Origin: an uncultured Senegalimassilia sp.
GTDB lineage: Bacteria; Actinomycetota; Coriobacteriia; Coriobacteriales; Eggerthellaceae
Assembly: GCF_934636665.1 (NCBI RefSeq)
Contig: NZ_CAKUAT010000003.1
Span: 62,001 to 126,000, forward strand
Reading direction: 5' to 3'
Length of the DNA: 64,000 bases
Positions within the stretch are counted from its first letter, which is position 1. Each line of letters opens with the position of its first letter. A model generated the notes under the pieces. It did not search any database, was not told the origin of the DNA, and saw only the letters and a list, made by a program, of their open reading frames with translations. Below, piece after piece: positions 34,301 through 42,064 of this stretch. A program made the position numbers and the translations under genes.

Positions 34301-34823
34301 CGCGCCGGTAGTAGGCGTGCAGGCTTTCATAAGGGAACGCGGAGGCGGCGCCGCCGTTGATGAGCGCATCAAGCGCCTCAAGCGTATCATCGTCGGCGAA
34401 GGAATAGTCCGGGAACGACACACGCAACGCCAGCACGCGCCCGGCGCCGACCGTTGCCATACCGCTCTTCCAAACCGAAGGAACCGCGAAGCGCAGCGAG
34501 AACATATCCGCGCCTTGGCCGAGCGCCGCCGCTTGCCGCGCAAGAGCCTGCTGCGTCAGATCGGCAGACAGCTGCGCATGGCCAAGGCGCTCGGCAACCT
34601 GCGCACGCTCGTCGAGCGAGCCGTCCGCACGGTAGCTTTCAACTTGCTCCTGGGTGGGGACGCACGGCGAGCCTTGGTCGCCAGCACCGGCTGCGTCAAC
34701 GGCGAACGCCGCAGCAGGCGCGGTCGCAAAGGCCAAGGCCAGTGCGATGACCGCAACCGCGCTGGAAGCGATGACCTTCACCTGACGCGCAAGGGTATCA
34801 ACGGTGGACGAGTAATTGCTCAT
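31308..34823 (-). CDS. Secreted M6-family metalloprotease with C-terminal membrane anchor
   Basis: Very large exported protein of 1171 residues. Residues 1-42 are a signal peptide (SSAVAVIALALAFATAPAAAFA). The catalytic region (about 90-560) carries HETGHVLGLPD near 293-303, the extended zinc motif of immune inhibitor A-type M6 peptidases, preceded by VDYQAKHERSYY. Residues 560-1080 are beta-rich repeats without a name I can give. A Ser/Asp/Glu/Pro linker (about 1090-1140) leads to GTGDSAPVLP, a hydrophobic helix and RRRSR. That end resembles a degenerate sortase signal (TGD type), but no LPxTG is present. AAAGGA lies upstream of the ATG. It would act at the cell surface on host or dietary protein; specificity is unknown. 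Confidence 0.87.
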   Translation of the reverse strand: MSNYSSTVDTLARQVKVIASSAVAVIALALAFATAPAAAFAVDAAGAGDQGSPCVPTQEQVESYRADGSLDERAQVAERLGHAQLSADLTQQALARQAAALGQGADMFSLRFAVPSVWKSGMATVGAGRVLALRVSFPDYSFADDDTLEALDALINGGAASAFPYESLHAYYRRASYGALDISGTAVDYQAKHERSYYQHDINSLFVEALDALDETLDLSQFDGNGDGYIDCVYLHFAGPDAGWGSTWWSQEWTVPQQAPPEAYERSWDGMRLWNAFLLADNCAADMAASTLIHETGHVLGLPDLYSYRKSTVGLSGRSGCLTFDLMDNNAGDTNAFFKWMLGWIDESKVVRVVANADGIDVQRGGVTQHYDEHSIDQVLSAFTSSDLAECGGFIAVSDSDDLLDPTKGLFSSFYLLQYDRYAGNQSLVYKRGGQDFELPSGFRLFRVQAALSAEGNDYLHQNTSGAPGNQLIELVDPDMDATHSEGIGYAPAAITGDGYGCMLYAGQEVSPTTYPSTNFGESIGGGFTGLTFSFGECGEDSGAVTVSWSDADEPVPGNFSLSLQSGTLLNWGPVTFAMSYPALYKAFENEAFPYLVIDGKRIFSAADVSGETVSMRYQLNPGEVLPTSACEAVFPAGCFLLGVVDGQEVYSEEIRVPFSPSGLASFGKHGFYELETDPLDERVGISSVFARGDGSHCFLRAVGESLYLETIDEKDPSKVSEAKIDGAALPTYPQASAVLQCAGLPDDRCLVTVSFENFDASDLARAYLVDLGSHRVLGEASLSRFPGTVRAMTVGNVPVLGMYAYQLGFGEGYVMTSAFADVAAGGADASAAVSAAECVLWTRASGVYDAGDGLIAAMFTENVLDGNGYPGGVDLTVRLYDAESVAALFATAPAQLDPDALADFTESLDPVRVCKLSGYQAVNDVAACDDAVYVLASGRLDASGSQGDASRGGAIVRFDRSGVQTACRELVPVSSVAATYTDLVVGEQGAVAATRIAIGNKGAFEPQETQLFDSSLNAAGSYDFVGNSTGGWVGGRWVALGWDSSRFGNAIGAGAPPAGVAAAVGVDGVVAREGEEPDLHTRVGYAISDALDVASEPEESDDSEDPDDTEDLDSEKPDASKSPGGPKDSGEPQGAGALSAGTGDSAPVLPLAIVAVVALAVAIWARRRSR

Positions 34824-34919
34824 GCGGTTCCTTTCGCAAGGGAGGGGCCCGTCATCCGCCTGCCGGTTTTCGTCTTTCAGAAGCTTGCTAGCGAAACGGA
34901 AACAGAGGTGCGTTCGTCA

Positions 34920-35009
34920 TGAACAGGGGACGGAGGTATGTTCACGCGGTCGTCGTCTCTTGCTCATGCGGCTACGATGGCGCGTGAACACACCTCCGTC
35001 CCCTGTTCA
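34920..35009. repeat. Inverted pair of short palindromic elements
   Basis: Two copies of the 25-bp element face each other: 34920-34944 (GGGGACGGAGG strand, one A for G change) and 34985-35009 (complement). A 40-bp spacer of CGCGG/TCGTCGT character lies between them. The unit can form a long hairpin, as in BIME-type REP arrays. Confidence 0.8.
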
Positions 35010-35042
35010 CCCCCCACTGTTCACTGTTCGGAGCTCATAAAG

Positions 35043-35075
35043 AGAGCGGCTGCCGCTAAACACAGCAACCGCTCT
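35043..35075 (-). terminator. Probable terminator of the DUF512-der-plsY-gpsA operon
   Basis: AGAGCGG (35043-35049) and CCGCTCT (35069-35075) pair around a 19-base loop that contains a second small stem (GCTG/CAGC). On the minus strand the stem is followed by CTTTATG. It lies 215 bp after the gpsA stop. Confidence 0.5.
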
Positions 35076-35230
35076 TCGGCAAAATCATATCAAATCGGAC
35101 TATACAGCCCTGAGAGGCCCCGGTCAAATCCTTAGTCCGAATGTCCAGACCCAGCCTGCAGCCAGTAAGCCCCAGGCGTGCTACGGCCTCGGAGCTCCCA
35201 AGCCATCCCTGCAGCCCGTAGAACACCGGA

Positions 35231-35255
35231 CGAACACACCTCCGTCCCCTGTTCA
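35231..35255. repeat. Short interspersed palindromic element, single copy
   Basis: Same 25-bp unit with one end change (CGAAC for TGAAC), in the GTTCA-right orientation, 36 bp from the gpsA stop codon. Confidence 0.75.
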
Positions 35256-35290
35256 CTCGGCAAGACACAGCCTAGAAACCCCAGGTCGGA

Positions 35291-36292
35291 CTACAGTCCG
35301 TAGAACTCGGTGGTCAACGGGCGTGCGAACAGGTCCTTTGCTGCCGCTTTCGGGTCGGCGCCTTCCCACACTACGCTGCGCACCACGTCGGTGATGGGCA
35401 GCTCGACATCATAGGCCTCCGACAGCGTTTTCAGCGTTTTGCACGCCAGCGCGCCTTCGACGACCATGTGAGTACGCTCGCGATACGCATCAAGCGTGCC
35501 GCCCTTCGCCAGCTCCACGCCGAACGAACGGTTGCGCGAATGCTCGGAGGTGCACGTGGCGATCAGGTCGCCCGCGCCGGCCAAGCCCATGCACGTGATT
35601 GCCTGCCCGCCGCACTTCACCGTCAGGCGGCTCATCTCGGCCAAACCGCGCGTCATGATCATGGCGGCCGTGTTGTCGCCGTAGCCCAGGCCGTAGGCCA
35701 CGCCCACCGCGATGGCGATAACGTTCTTGAACGCGGCGCACAGCTCCACGCCCGTGACGTCGTCGCTGGTGTAGGTGCGGAACGTCGGCGCGACGAACAG
35801 GTCGCGGAACATCACCGCCGTGTCCTGGCTCGACGATGCGATCACGGTGCCCGCCGGCTTGGCCTTGATGACCTCCTCGGCATGGTTAGGGCCCGAAAGC
35901 ACCGCCAAGCGGTCCTTGTTGCCAAGCTCGGACTCGAACACGCCCACAGGCAGATAGCCGCTATCGGCCTCCACGCCCTTCGAGCAGATGATGATCGGGA
36001 ACTGGTCGTCCACCACGTCGGACAGCACGCGCGCCACGCCGCGCAGCAGATTCGACGGCGTCACGATGACGGCGGCCTTCGCACGATGCAGCGCATCGCG
36101 GTACGAGGTGGTGGCCACGATATTCTCGGACAGCTTCGCATCCGAAAGGTAGCGCGGATTGACGTGCTCGTGGTTGATGCCGTGCACCACCGAATCCTTG
36201 CGGGCCCACAGGCTCACGTTATGCCCGTTGAGGGCCAGCGTCTGCGCCAGCGCGGTTCCCCATGAACCGGCGCCGATGACTGCAACCTTCAT
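35291..36292 (-). CDS. gpsA: NAD(P)-dependent glycerol-3-phosphate dehydrogenase
   Basis: Cytoplasmic enzyme of 333 residues that reduces dihydroxyacetone phosphate to sn-glycerol 3-phosphate, the backbone for phospholipids. The Rossmann motif VIGAGSWGTALA is at the N-terminus. The family blocks CSKGVE, LSGPNHAEEV, AAFKNVIAIAVGVAYGLGYGDNTAAMIMTRGLAEM (with the catalytic Lys) and GLAGAGDLIATCTSEHSRNRSFG follow. ATG at 36292 is preferred to the in-frame GTG at 36304. It is last in the DUF512-der-plsY-gpsA cluster, 17 bp after plsY, which uses its product. Confidence 0.95.
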   Translation of the reverse strand: MKVAVIGAGSWGTALAQTLALNGHNVSLWARKDSVVHGINHEHVNPRYLSDAKLSENIVATTSYRDALHRAKAAVIVTPSNLLRGVARVLSDVVDDQFPIIICSKGVEADSGYLPVGVFESELGNKDRLAVLSGPNHAEEVIKAKPAGTVIASSSQDTAVMFRDLFVAPTFRTYTSDDVTGVELCAAFKNVIAIAVGVAYGLGYGDNTAAMIMTRGLAEMSRLTVKCGGQAITCMGLAGAGDLIATCTSEHSRNRSFGVELAKGGTLDAYRERTHMVVEGALACKTLKTLSEAYDVELPITDVVRSVVWEGADPKAAAKDLFARPLTTEFYGL

Positions 36293-36309
36293 GTCGTCGT
36301 CCACTTTCC

Positions 36310-36975
36310 TTACGCTTCCTTACCCTTTTGCCCGATGCGGCGCTCGTTGCCGGCGCGCAGGCGCGCGATGTTGCCGCGATGTGCCCAGATCACCGTCAGC
36401 GCCGCCACCGTGGTGCAAACCCACGCTGCGGGCGCGAACGTGGCATACAAGAAGTAGTACGCGGCGAACAGCGGGCACGCCCCCGCGGCGGCGATGGAAC
36501 CCACCGACACGTACTTGGTGGCAAGCACCAGCACGGCGAAGATGGCCAGCTCAAGACACGCGCCCTGCCAGCCGAACGTCACGAACAGACAGCCGACGGC
36601 GACGGCAACGCCTTTGCCACCCTTGAATCCCAGCCAAGGACTGAAAATGTGTCCCCATACACAGCCCAAGAAGGCCACCGTGACGAAGTCGTCATAGCCG
36701 ATGACATGGCCCGATAGCGACATACCGCCGCCGAACATGGCCGCAGCCGCGGCCGCGATCAGGCCCGATACGATGCCCTTGCCGAAATCCAGCACGAACA
36801 CGGCGCTGCCGCCCACCTTGCCCATGGTGCGCATGGCGTTGGTGGTGCCGATGTTGCCCGAGCCGTGCTCGCGGATGTCGGTGCGGTAGAACACCTTCGA
36901 GATGATGACGCCCCAGGGGATGGACCCCAGCAGGAAAGAGATGACGAAAACCCCTAATGCTCCCAGCAGTTCCAC
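36310..36975 (-). CDS. plsY: Glycerol-3-phosphate acyltransferase PlsY
   Basis: Membrane enzyme of 221 residues that transfers acyl groups from acyl-phosphate to glycerol 3-phosphate. The three PlsY motifs are present: LLGSIPWGVIISK, EHGSGNIGTTNAMRTMG, and FKGGKGVAVAVG. About six to seven hydrophobic segments are seen. The start is GTG with GAGAG upstream. It lies 12 bp after der and 17 bp before gpsA, so lipid precursor synthesis and acylation are coexpressed. Confidence 0.95.
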   Translation of the reverse strand: MELLGALGVFVISFLLGSIPWGVIISKVFYRTDIREHGSGNIGTTNAMRTMGKVGGSAVFVLDFGKGIVSGLIAAAAAAMFGGGMSLSGHVIGYDDFVTVAFLGCVWGHIFSPWLGFKGGKGVAVAVGCLFVTFGWQGACLELAIFAVLVLATKYVSVGSIAAAGACPLFAAYYFLYATFAPAAWVCTTVAALTVIWAHRGNIARLRAGNERRIGQKGKEA

Positions 36976-36987
36976 AGCGGCTCTCTC

Positions 36988-38304
36988 TTAATCTTTCTTC
37001 TTGAATTTCATACGGATGGGCGTGCCCGTCAGGTCGAACGACTTTCGCAGGCGATTCTCCAGGAAGCGCTCGTAGTTGTCGTTGACCAGGTCGGGGCGGT
37101 TCACGAAGAACGTGAACTGCGGCGGGCACGTTGCCGTTTGGGTGACGTACTTCATGCGCAGGATGGCCTTGCCCTTCGAGACGGTATGGCCGCCCTCGCG
37201 GATCTCGCCCAACCAGACGTTGAGCTGGTTGGTGGGGATGCTCTTGCAGAAGTTCTCGTACGCCACATCGACGGCTTCCCAGATGCGATGGACGGACTTG
37301 CCCGTGAGCGCGCAGGTGGCAACGACCGGGGCATAGCCCACAAAGGTCATGCGGTCGGTGATCTTCTCGCGCACCTCGGCCTTGGCGTCGGGGCCCTCCA
37401 CCAGGTCCCACTTGTTCAACACGATGACCATGGCGCATTGGCGGTCGGCGGCGAAGCCGGCCACGCGCTGGTCCTGGTCGGTCAGACCGATGGAACCGTC
37501 GATGACCAGGATGGCCACGTCGGCGCGGTCGATGGCGCGCATCGCGCGCACGAAGCCGTAGTACTCCACGTCCTCGTCGATCTTGCTCTTCTGGCGCAGG
37601 CCGGCGGTGTCGACGATGGTGTAGCGCTGGCCGTCGTGCTCGATGACGGTGTCGATGGCGTCGCGCGTGGTGCCGGCGACGTTGGACACGATGGAGCGAT
37701 CGTCCGAGGTCAGACGGTTGGTCAGCGAGGACTTACCGGCGTTCGGACGGCCGATGATGGCGATGTTGATGCCACCGTCCTCTTCCTCATCGTCAGCGGT
37801 CTCGACCTTCTTCAGGTCCTCCACCACGGCGTCGAGCAGGTCGCCCGTGCCGTTACCGTGCAGCGAGGAGACCGACCACGGATCGCCCAGTCCCAGCTGG
37901 TAGAACTCCCAGACCTGGTCCATGGTGTCGGGGTTGTCCATCTTGTTCACCACCAGGTACACCGGCTTGGAGGTCTTGCGCAGCACGCGCGCCACCTCCT
38001 CGTCGTCGGCGTTGATGCCGGTGCGGCCGTCGACGATGAAGACGATGACGTCAGCCTCGTTCACGCCGGCGAACGCTTGCGTGCGGATGGAGCTTTGGAA
38101 CGCGTCGTCGTCGCCCATCTCGATACCGCCGGTATCGATGAGCTTGAACGGCACGCCGTTCCAGTCAGCGATGTGGTACGAACGGTCGCGGGTGACGCCG
38201 CGCATCTCGTGCACGATGGCCTCGTCGGCCTGGGCAATGCGGTTAACGAAGGTGGACTTGCCGACGTTCGGCCGTCCAACAACCGCCACAATGGGCAGAG
38301 CCAT
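36988..38304 (-). CDS. der: Ribosome biogenesis GTPase Der (EngA)
   Basis: Double GTPase of 438 residues needed for 50S subunit assembly. The first G domain starts VVGRPNVGKSTFVNR with DTGGIE and NKMD, and the second starts IIGRPNAGKSSLTNR with DTAGLRQKSK and NKWD. The C-terminal KH-like domain ends near residue 438 (GTPIRMKFKKKD). Length and motif order are canonical. AAAAGGA precedes the ATG. It lies 45 bp after the DUF512 gene. Confidence 0.96.
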   Translation of the reverse strand: MALPIVAVVGRPNVGKSTFVNRIAQADEAIVHEMRGVTRDRSYHIADWNGVPFKLIDTGGIEMGDDDAFQSSIRTQAFAGVNEADVIVFIVDGRTGINADDEEVARVLRKTSKPVYLVVNKMDNPDTMDQVWEFYQLGLGDPWSVSSLHGNGTGDLLDAVVEDLKKVETADDEEEDGGINIAIIGRPNAGKSSLTNRLTSDDRSIVSNVAGTTRDAIDTVIEHDGQRYTIVDTAGLRQKSKIDEDVEYYGFVRAMRAIDRADVAILVIDGSIGLTDQDQRVAGFAADRQCAMVIVLNKWDLVEGPDAKAEVREKITDRMTFVGYAPVVATCALTGKSVHRIWEAVDVAYENFCKSIPTNQLNVWLGEIREGGHTVSKGKAILRMKYVTQTATCPPQFTFFVNRPDLVNDNYERFLENRLRKSFDLTGTPIRMKFKKKD

Positions 38305-38349
38305 ATCAAATCCTTTTCGGTTGAGGAAAATACTACGTTTGCGGCGCCG

Positions 38350-39768
38350 CTATTCGCGCGCCAGTTCGACGAGTTCCGGCAAGAACCCAGTCGCGTTACA
38401 GGATACCACGCTCACGGGCACGCCCGCCGCCTTCCCCATATCCTCCAACGTTGCGTCATCGAGCGTGACGCCGTCGTCGTTGAAGATGACCTTGGGGACC
38501 ACGTACGTCCACCCCGGGTGCTCGGCCGCGTCGGCGCGGATGGCCTCGACGATGTCGCAGCTGCACAACAGCCCGGTGACGTCGACGTTCCCGCCGAAGA
38601 AGCGGTTCTCCACGAACAGCGGCTCCACCACCCCGGCAAGCGGGCCGCGCGAGAACAGCGGGCGGAAGAAATGCGGCGTGGCCATGCCAGCGATGTAGCG
38701 CACGCGCATGCCCGCCTGCTGCAGCGCCTGGGCAGCCTGCGCGTCAAGCCCTGCCGCTTCCGCCGCCTCCCAATCGTCCACGAACGAGCGGATGATGCCC
38801 ACGCCGTCCTCGAACATGCCGAAGTCGCCGTAGTGCTCGGTGGGCGGAAGGTTCTCCAGCAACTCGTCGCCGTAGGCGTTGCAGTAGAACTCGTCGGCGG
38901 CGAAGGCCCACAGGTGGCCTCGTTCGGCAAGGGCACGCTGTTGAGCAGGCACGATGGTGTCCATGGCGGCACGCGCGGCCACAGGGTCGTTGAAGCTTTT
39001 CGTGAAGCACGTCTGGTGCTTGGTGAACCCCAGCGGAACGATGCAGATGTCCAGGATGCCCGGGCGCGCATACGCCCAGTCGAGCGTCTCGCGCAGCGCG
39101 TCGCCGTCGTTCTCGTCGGGCATGAGCACGATCTGGGCGTGGAACTCGATACCGGCGGCAAGCAGGCGGTCCATCACGTCGATGCCGTGCTGGGCATGCC
39201 GGCCGATGATGCGGCGGCGAACCTCGGGGTTGGACGCGTGCAGGGAAACGCGCAGCGGGCTGATGTGCTGCTCGATGATGCGCGCCTCGTCGGCGGCCGA
39301 CAAGTTGGTGAACGTGACGAACGTTCCCGACAGGAAGCTGAGGCGGAAGTCGTCGTCGCGCAGGGTCAGCGACGGGCGCATGTCATCGGGCAGCTGGCGC
39401 ATAAAGCAGAAGATGCAGGCGTTGCGGCACTGCTTGACGCCATCGAACACCACGCCGGAGAACTCGAAGCCCCATTCCTCGCCTTCGTAGCGCTCAAGCT
39501 CCACCTCGCCGGCGTCGCCGTCGGTGTCGATGTAGCCGAGGGTGATCACGTCGTCGGCGGTTAGCCAGCGCCAGTCGATCATGTCGCGCACGGGCTGGCC
39601 GTCCACGCTGGTGATGATGCAGCCCGGCGTGAAGCCCGCGTCGTCGGCGGGGCTTTCGGGCAGCACGGATTCGATGACGGCCCTCGGGGGCTCGGGAGCG
39701 CGGCGCTTGCGGCGGCCCGCGGACTGCGCAGCTTGCTTCGCCACATCCTGAGGAGGATAAATGCCCAC
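38350..39768 (-). CDS. DUF512/PDZ radical SAM protein
   Basis: Protein of 472 residues. An N-terminal PDZ-like segment (PADDAGFTPGCIITSVDGQPV, about 35-75) is followed by a radical SAM core with CRNACIFCFM near residue 115 (Cx3Cx2C, the [4Fe-4S] ligands) and a C-terminal DUF512 domain (about 260-470) rich in aromatic and acidic residues. The family is conserved in Clostridia and Actinobacteria, often next to der, as here; its reaction is not established that I know of. The start is GTG with AAAGGCGG upstream. It is the first gene of the der-plsY-gpsA operon. Confidence 0.88.
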   Translation of the reverse strand: MGIYPPQDVAKQAAQSAGRRKRRAPEPPRAVIESVLPESPADDAGFTPGCIITSVDGQPVRDMIDWRWLTADDVITLGYIDTDGDAGEVELERYEGEEWGFEFSGVVFDGVKQCRNACIFCFMRQLPDDMRPSLTLRDDDFRLSFLSGTFVTFTNLSAADEARIIEQHISPLRVSLHASNPEVRRRIIGRHAQHGIDVMDRLLAAGIEFHAQIVLMPDENDGDALRETLDWAYARPGILDICIVPLGFTKHQTCFTKSFNDPVAARAAMDTIVPAQQRALAERGHLWAFAADEFYCNAYGDELLENLPPTEHYGDFGMFEDGVGIIRSFVDDWEAAEAAGLDAQAAQALQQAGMRVRYIAGMATPHFFRPLFSRGPLAGVVEPLFVENRFFGGNVDVTGLLCSCDIVEAIRADAAEHPGWTYVVPKVIFNDDGVTLDDATLEDMGKAAGVPVSVVSCNATGFLPELVELARE

Positions 39769-40093
39769 GTCAACACCGCCTTTCCGCTTCTACTTGCCCA
39801 TATGCCGTCGATTTTTCGCAGCATATCATGGTAGCATGCCGCGCCCGCTAAGGCGCACGGCGGGAACGCGACGCGAAAAATCAGCGCAACTAAGCATAAG
39901 ACGGAATTGCGTTTTGCCCGGCGGGAATGGCACGAAGAAGTCGGAGGACCAATACCCGCTCTAGGAAAGAATGCGAAGGCGGCGGCGAAAAGCGCGATTC
40001 GAAGATCGTCGACCGCGGCGCCTGCCGACGCTCATCCCGCGAAGGCGAAACGAAGCCGACGGGGCAAACCCCGTCGACCGCGGCACTCTTCCC
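39769..40093. other. Intergenic region with terminator-like hairpin
   Basis: About 325 bp without a gene. GACGGGG/CCCCGTC with loop CAAA (40058-40075) lies 18 bp past the LytTR gene's stop and may terminate it, though no T-tract follows. The word GTCGACCGCGGC occurs twice (40009 and 40072). Confidence 0.5.
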
Positions 40094-40822
40094 CTACGAG
40101 ACGGAGAACGACCTGAGGGCGTCGCGGACGGTGCGGTACTGGCGCTGGCTGATGGGGACCGCCTCGTCGCAGTCCATGACCAGCCCGTCGGCGGACGCCT
40201 GGACGACGTGCTCCATGTTCGCAAGGTAGCTTTTGTGGCAGCGCACGAAGCTGCCGGGCAGCTGCTGCTCAAGCTCCGCCAGCGCCGCATACGATTCCAG
40301 CACGCGAGCATCCGACAGCTTGACCAGCACTTTCCGCCCGATACTTTTCACATATACCACGTCGGCGGGGTCCACGATGTGCACGGTCCCGGCACTGCGC
40401 AACGCAAGCGGGCTTGCCGCGCGATGGCCGAGCAAACCGAACACCTTGTCCAAGGCGTTGCGCGCCTCCGTGGGCGAATACGGCGCCAGCAGCAGATACT
40501 GATGGTCGGTGCCGTACACCGCCGAGGTGTAGGCAGCGCGCGTGGTGCAGTACACGGTCAGCGGAAGGATGTCACGATCTTGCAACTCGCGCACCAGCGC
40601 GATGCCGGCGCGTTCATCGCAAGCGCACGCCGGGAAGGCGCCAGGGGCATCCACGGGAGCGAACAGCGCATCGATGCGCGGGCTTTGGGAGATGCGCTCG
40701 CTCACCTGGAAAAACGCGCAGCTCTCCAACTGGATCGCGCCGGCGCAGGGATGCTGCTCGATGAGCACGCGCAGCGCCTCGGGCTCGGGCACGGCATCTT
40801 CGACGAGCAATATCCTGCACAT
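40094..40822 (-). CDS. LytTR-domain response regulator with atypical receiver
   Basis: Protein of 242 residues. The N-terminal 125 residues fold like a receiver (ILLVEDAVPE, then DALFAPVDAPGA, VYCTTRAAYTSAVYG, YLLLAPYSPTEA). The phosphoacceptor position of FLDIxMP is Pro in LFAPVDAP, and the invariant Lys of KPF is Ala in APYSP. A 12-residue Cys/Ala insertion follows the usual Asp loop. The C-terminal 100 residues are a LytTR DNA-binding domain (VHIVDPADVVYVKSIGRKVL, then FVRCHKSYLANMEHV). GGAGG precedes the ATG. No histidine kinase gene is adjacent. Phosphorylation-independent control is likely; the targets are unknown. Confidence 0.87.
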   Translation of the reverse strand: MCRILLVEDAVPEPEALRVLIEQHPCAGAIQLESCAFFQVSERISQSPRIDALFAPVDAPGAFPACACDERAGIALVRELQDRDILPLTVYCTTRAAYTSAVYGTDHQYLLLAPYSPTEARNALDKVFGLLGHRAASPLALRSAGTVHIVDPADVVYVKSIGRKVLVKLSDARVLESYAALAELEQQLPGSFVRCHKSYLANMEHVVQASADGLVMDCDEAVPISQRQYRTVRDALRSFSVS

Positions 40823-40961
40823 GGTGGCAACCTCCGCATCGCGTTCGCGCGCCGACGCTTTTGCGGCGCCGGACGGCTTCGTTCATGCTTCAAGGCTAAC
40901 CCGGTTTTCGCGGGATTTGTTGTGCAACAAATCGGGCCGTTTCTTCACCGTCCGTGCACAA

Positions 40962-41009
40962 AACCGTCCCCGCCCTCACATGCCGAAGCACGTGCAGACG
41001 GGGACGGTT
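40962..41009. repeat. Inverted repeat of a second REP-like class
   Basis: AACCGTCCCCG (40962-40972) and CGGGGACGGTT (40999-41009) pair around a 26-base loop. The GGGGACGG core is shared with the 25-bp elements, but the flanks differ (GGTTCAC). It lies 18 bp beyond the ispH stop and may also serve as its terminator. Confidence 0.6.
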
Positions 41010-41027
41010 CACATGGGGATATGTTCG

Positions 41028-41864
41028 CTACATGCGCTCGAGGCGTTGCACCACTTCGTCGATCTGGTCGTCGGGGGTGCTGGCGCCGGCCGTGACGCCT
41101 ACGGAAGAGCAGCCCGCGAACCATGCCGGATCAAGCTCGGCAGCCGACTCGATGTGATGCGTGCGCGGGCATTCGGCGGCGCAGATTTCGGCCAGATGCG
41201 TGGTATTGGCCGAATTGCGGCCGCCGATCACCACGATGGCGTCCACCTGACCGGCAAGCTCCGCGGCGGCCTGCTGGCGCTGGCGCGTTGCCGTGCACAC
41301 CGTATCCTTGACCTGCGCATCGACGCCCTGGGCGCGGATGCCCTCGAGCACGTCGTCAAGCGCATCGCGGGTTTGCGTGGTCTGCACGACCACGCCCACG
41401 CGCTCGGGCAGGTCGCCCGGCAGATCGGCTGCCGTTTCCGCCACATGCACCTGCGCACCGGCCTCGTGAGCATACGCCACCAGGCCCTCCACTTCGGGAT
41501 GGCCTTCCTCGCCCACGACAACCACATAGCCGCACTCACCGGCAAGCGTGGCCGCGGCCTTTTGCGCGCGCGCGACATGCGGGCACGTGGCATCGATCAC
41601 GGGAAGCCCGCGCGCCTCCACCGAGCGGCGCACGGCCGGGGTGACGCCATGGCTGCGGATGATGATAGCCCCGTGCGTGGCCTGCTCGGGCTCCTTGACG
41701 GCCAGCACGCCGCGCGCCTCAAGGTTCGCCACCACCTGGGGATTGTGGATCAGCGGCCCCAACGTGAACGCGCTGCCATCGCCCTCGCTGGCCTTCAGGG
41801 CCAGGTCAAGAGCTCGTTGCACGCCGTAGCATGCGCCGGCGTTCTTGCTGCGGATGACTTCCAT
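41028..41864 (-). CDS. ispH: 4-hydroxy-3-methylbut-2-enyl diphosphate reductase
   Basis: [4Fe-4S] enzyme of 278 residues, last step of the MEP isoprenoid pathway, giving IPP and DMAPP. Cluster cysteines are in AGACYGVQRA (about residue 12), DATCPHV (about 92) and DTVCTATRQRQ (about 189). The catalytic Glu/His region reads VVVGEEGHPEVEG, and IGGRNSANTTHL is conserved. ATG at 41864 has AAAGGA upstream. It is separated from plsC by a terminator and a promoter-sized gap. Confidence 0.95.
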   Translation of the reverse strand: MEVIRSKNAGACYGVQRALDLALKASEGDGSAFTLGPLIHNPQVVANLEARGVLAVKEPEQATHGAIIIRSHGVTPAVRRSVEARGLPVIDATCPHVARAQKAAATLAGECGYVVVVGEEGHPEVEGLVAYAHEAGAQVHVAETAADLPGDLPERVGVVVQTTQTRDALDDVLEGIRAQGVDAQVKDTVCTATRQRQQAAAELAGQVDAIVVIGGRNSANTTHLAEICAAECPRTHHIESAAELDPAWFAGCSSVGVTAGASTPDDQIDEVVQRLERM

Positions 41865-42026
41865 GTCCGATCCTTTCGTATAGGTATAGGTCGAGGCTCG
41901 CAGATAGCGACTCGCGAATAGTTGCCCGCGGAATAGCAACGTGCAGATTGCGGCTGCGGGCTTACGGATGCAGATAGCGTTTTGCGGCTCGCGCCTCCCG
42001 GCTTTTACGACGCACGATAGCGCAAA

Positions 42027-42044
42027 GGGCCGCTTACGCGGCCC
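42027..42044 (-). terminator. Terminator of the tyrA-aroA-cmk-plsC operon
   Basis: GGGCCGC and GCGGCCC with a TTAC loop, 20 bp after the plsC stop. On the minus strand it is followed by TTTGCG. Confidence 0.7.
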
Positions 42045-42064
42045 CTGCTATCCCAAACCTGTTA

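Noticed and set aside
37138..39564. 808-codon plus-strand frame over der and DUF512
   Set aside because: Crosses two genes with canonical motifs on the other strand; composition is typical of antisense frames in GC-rich DNA.
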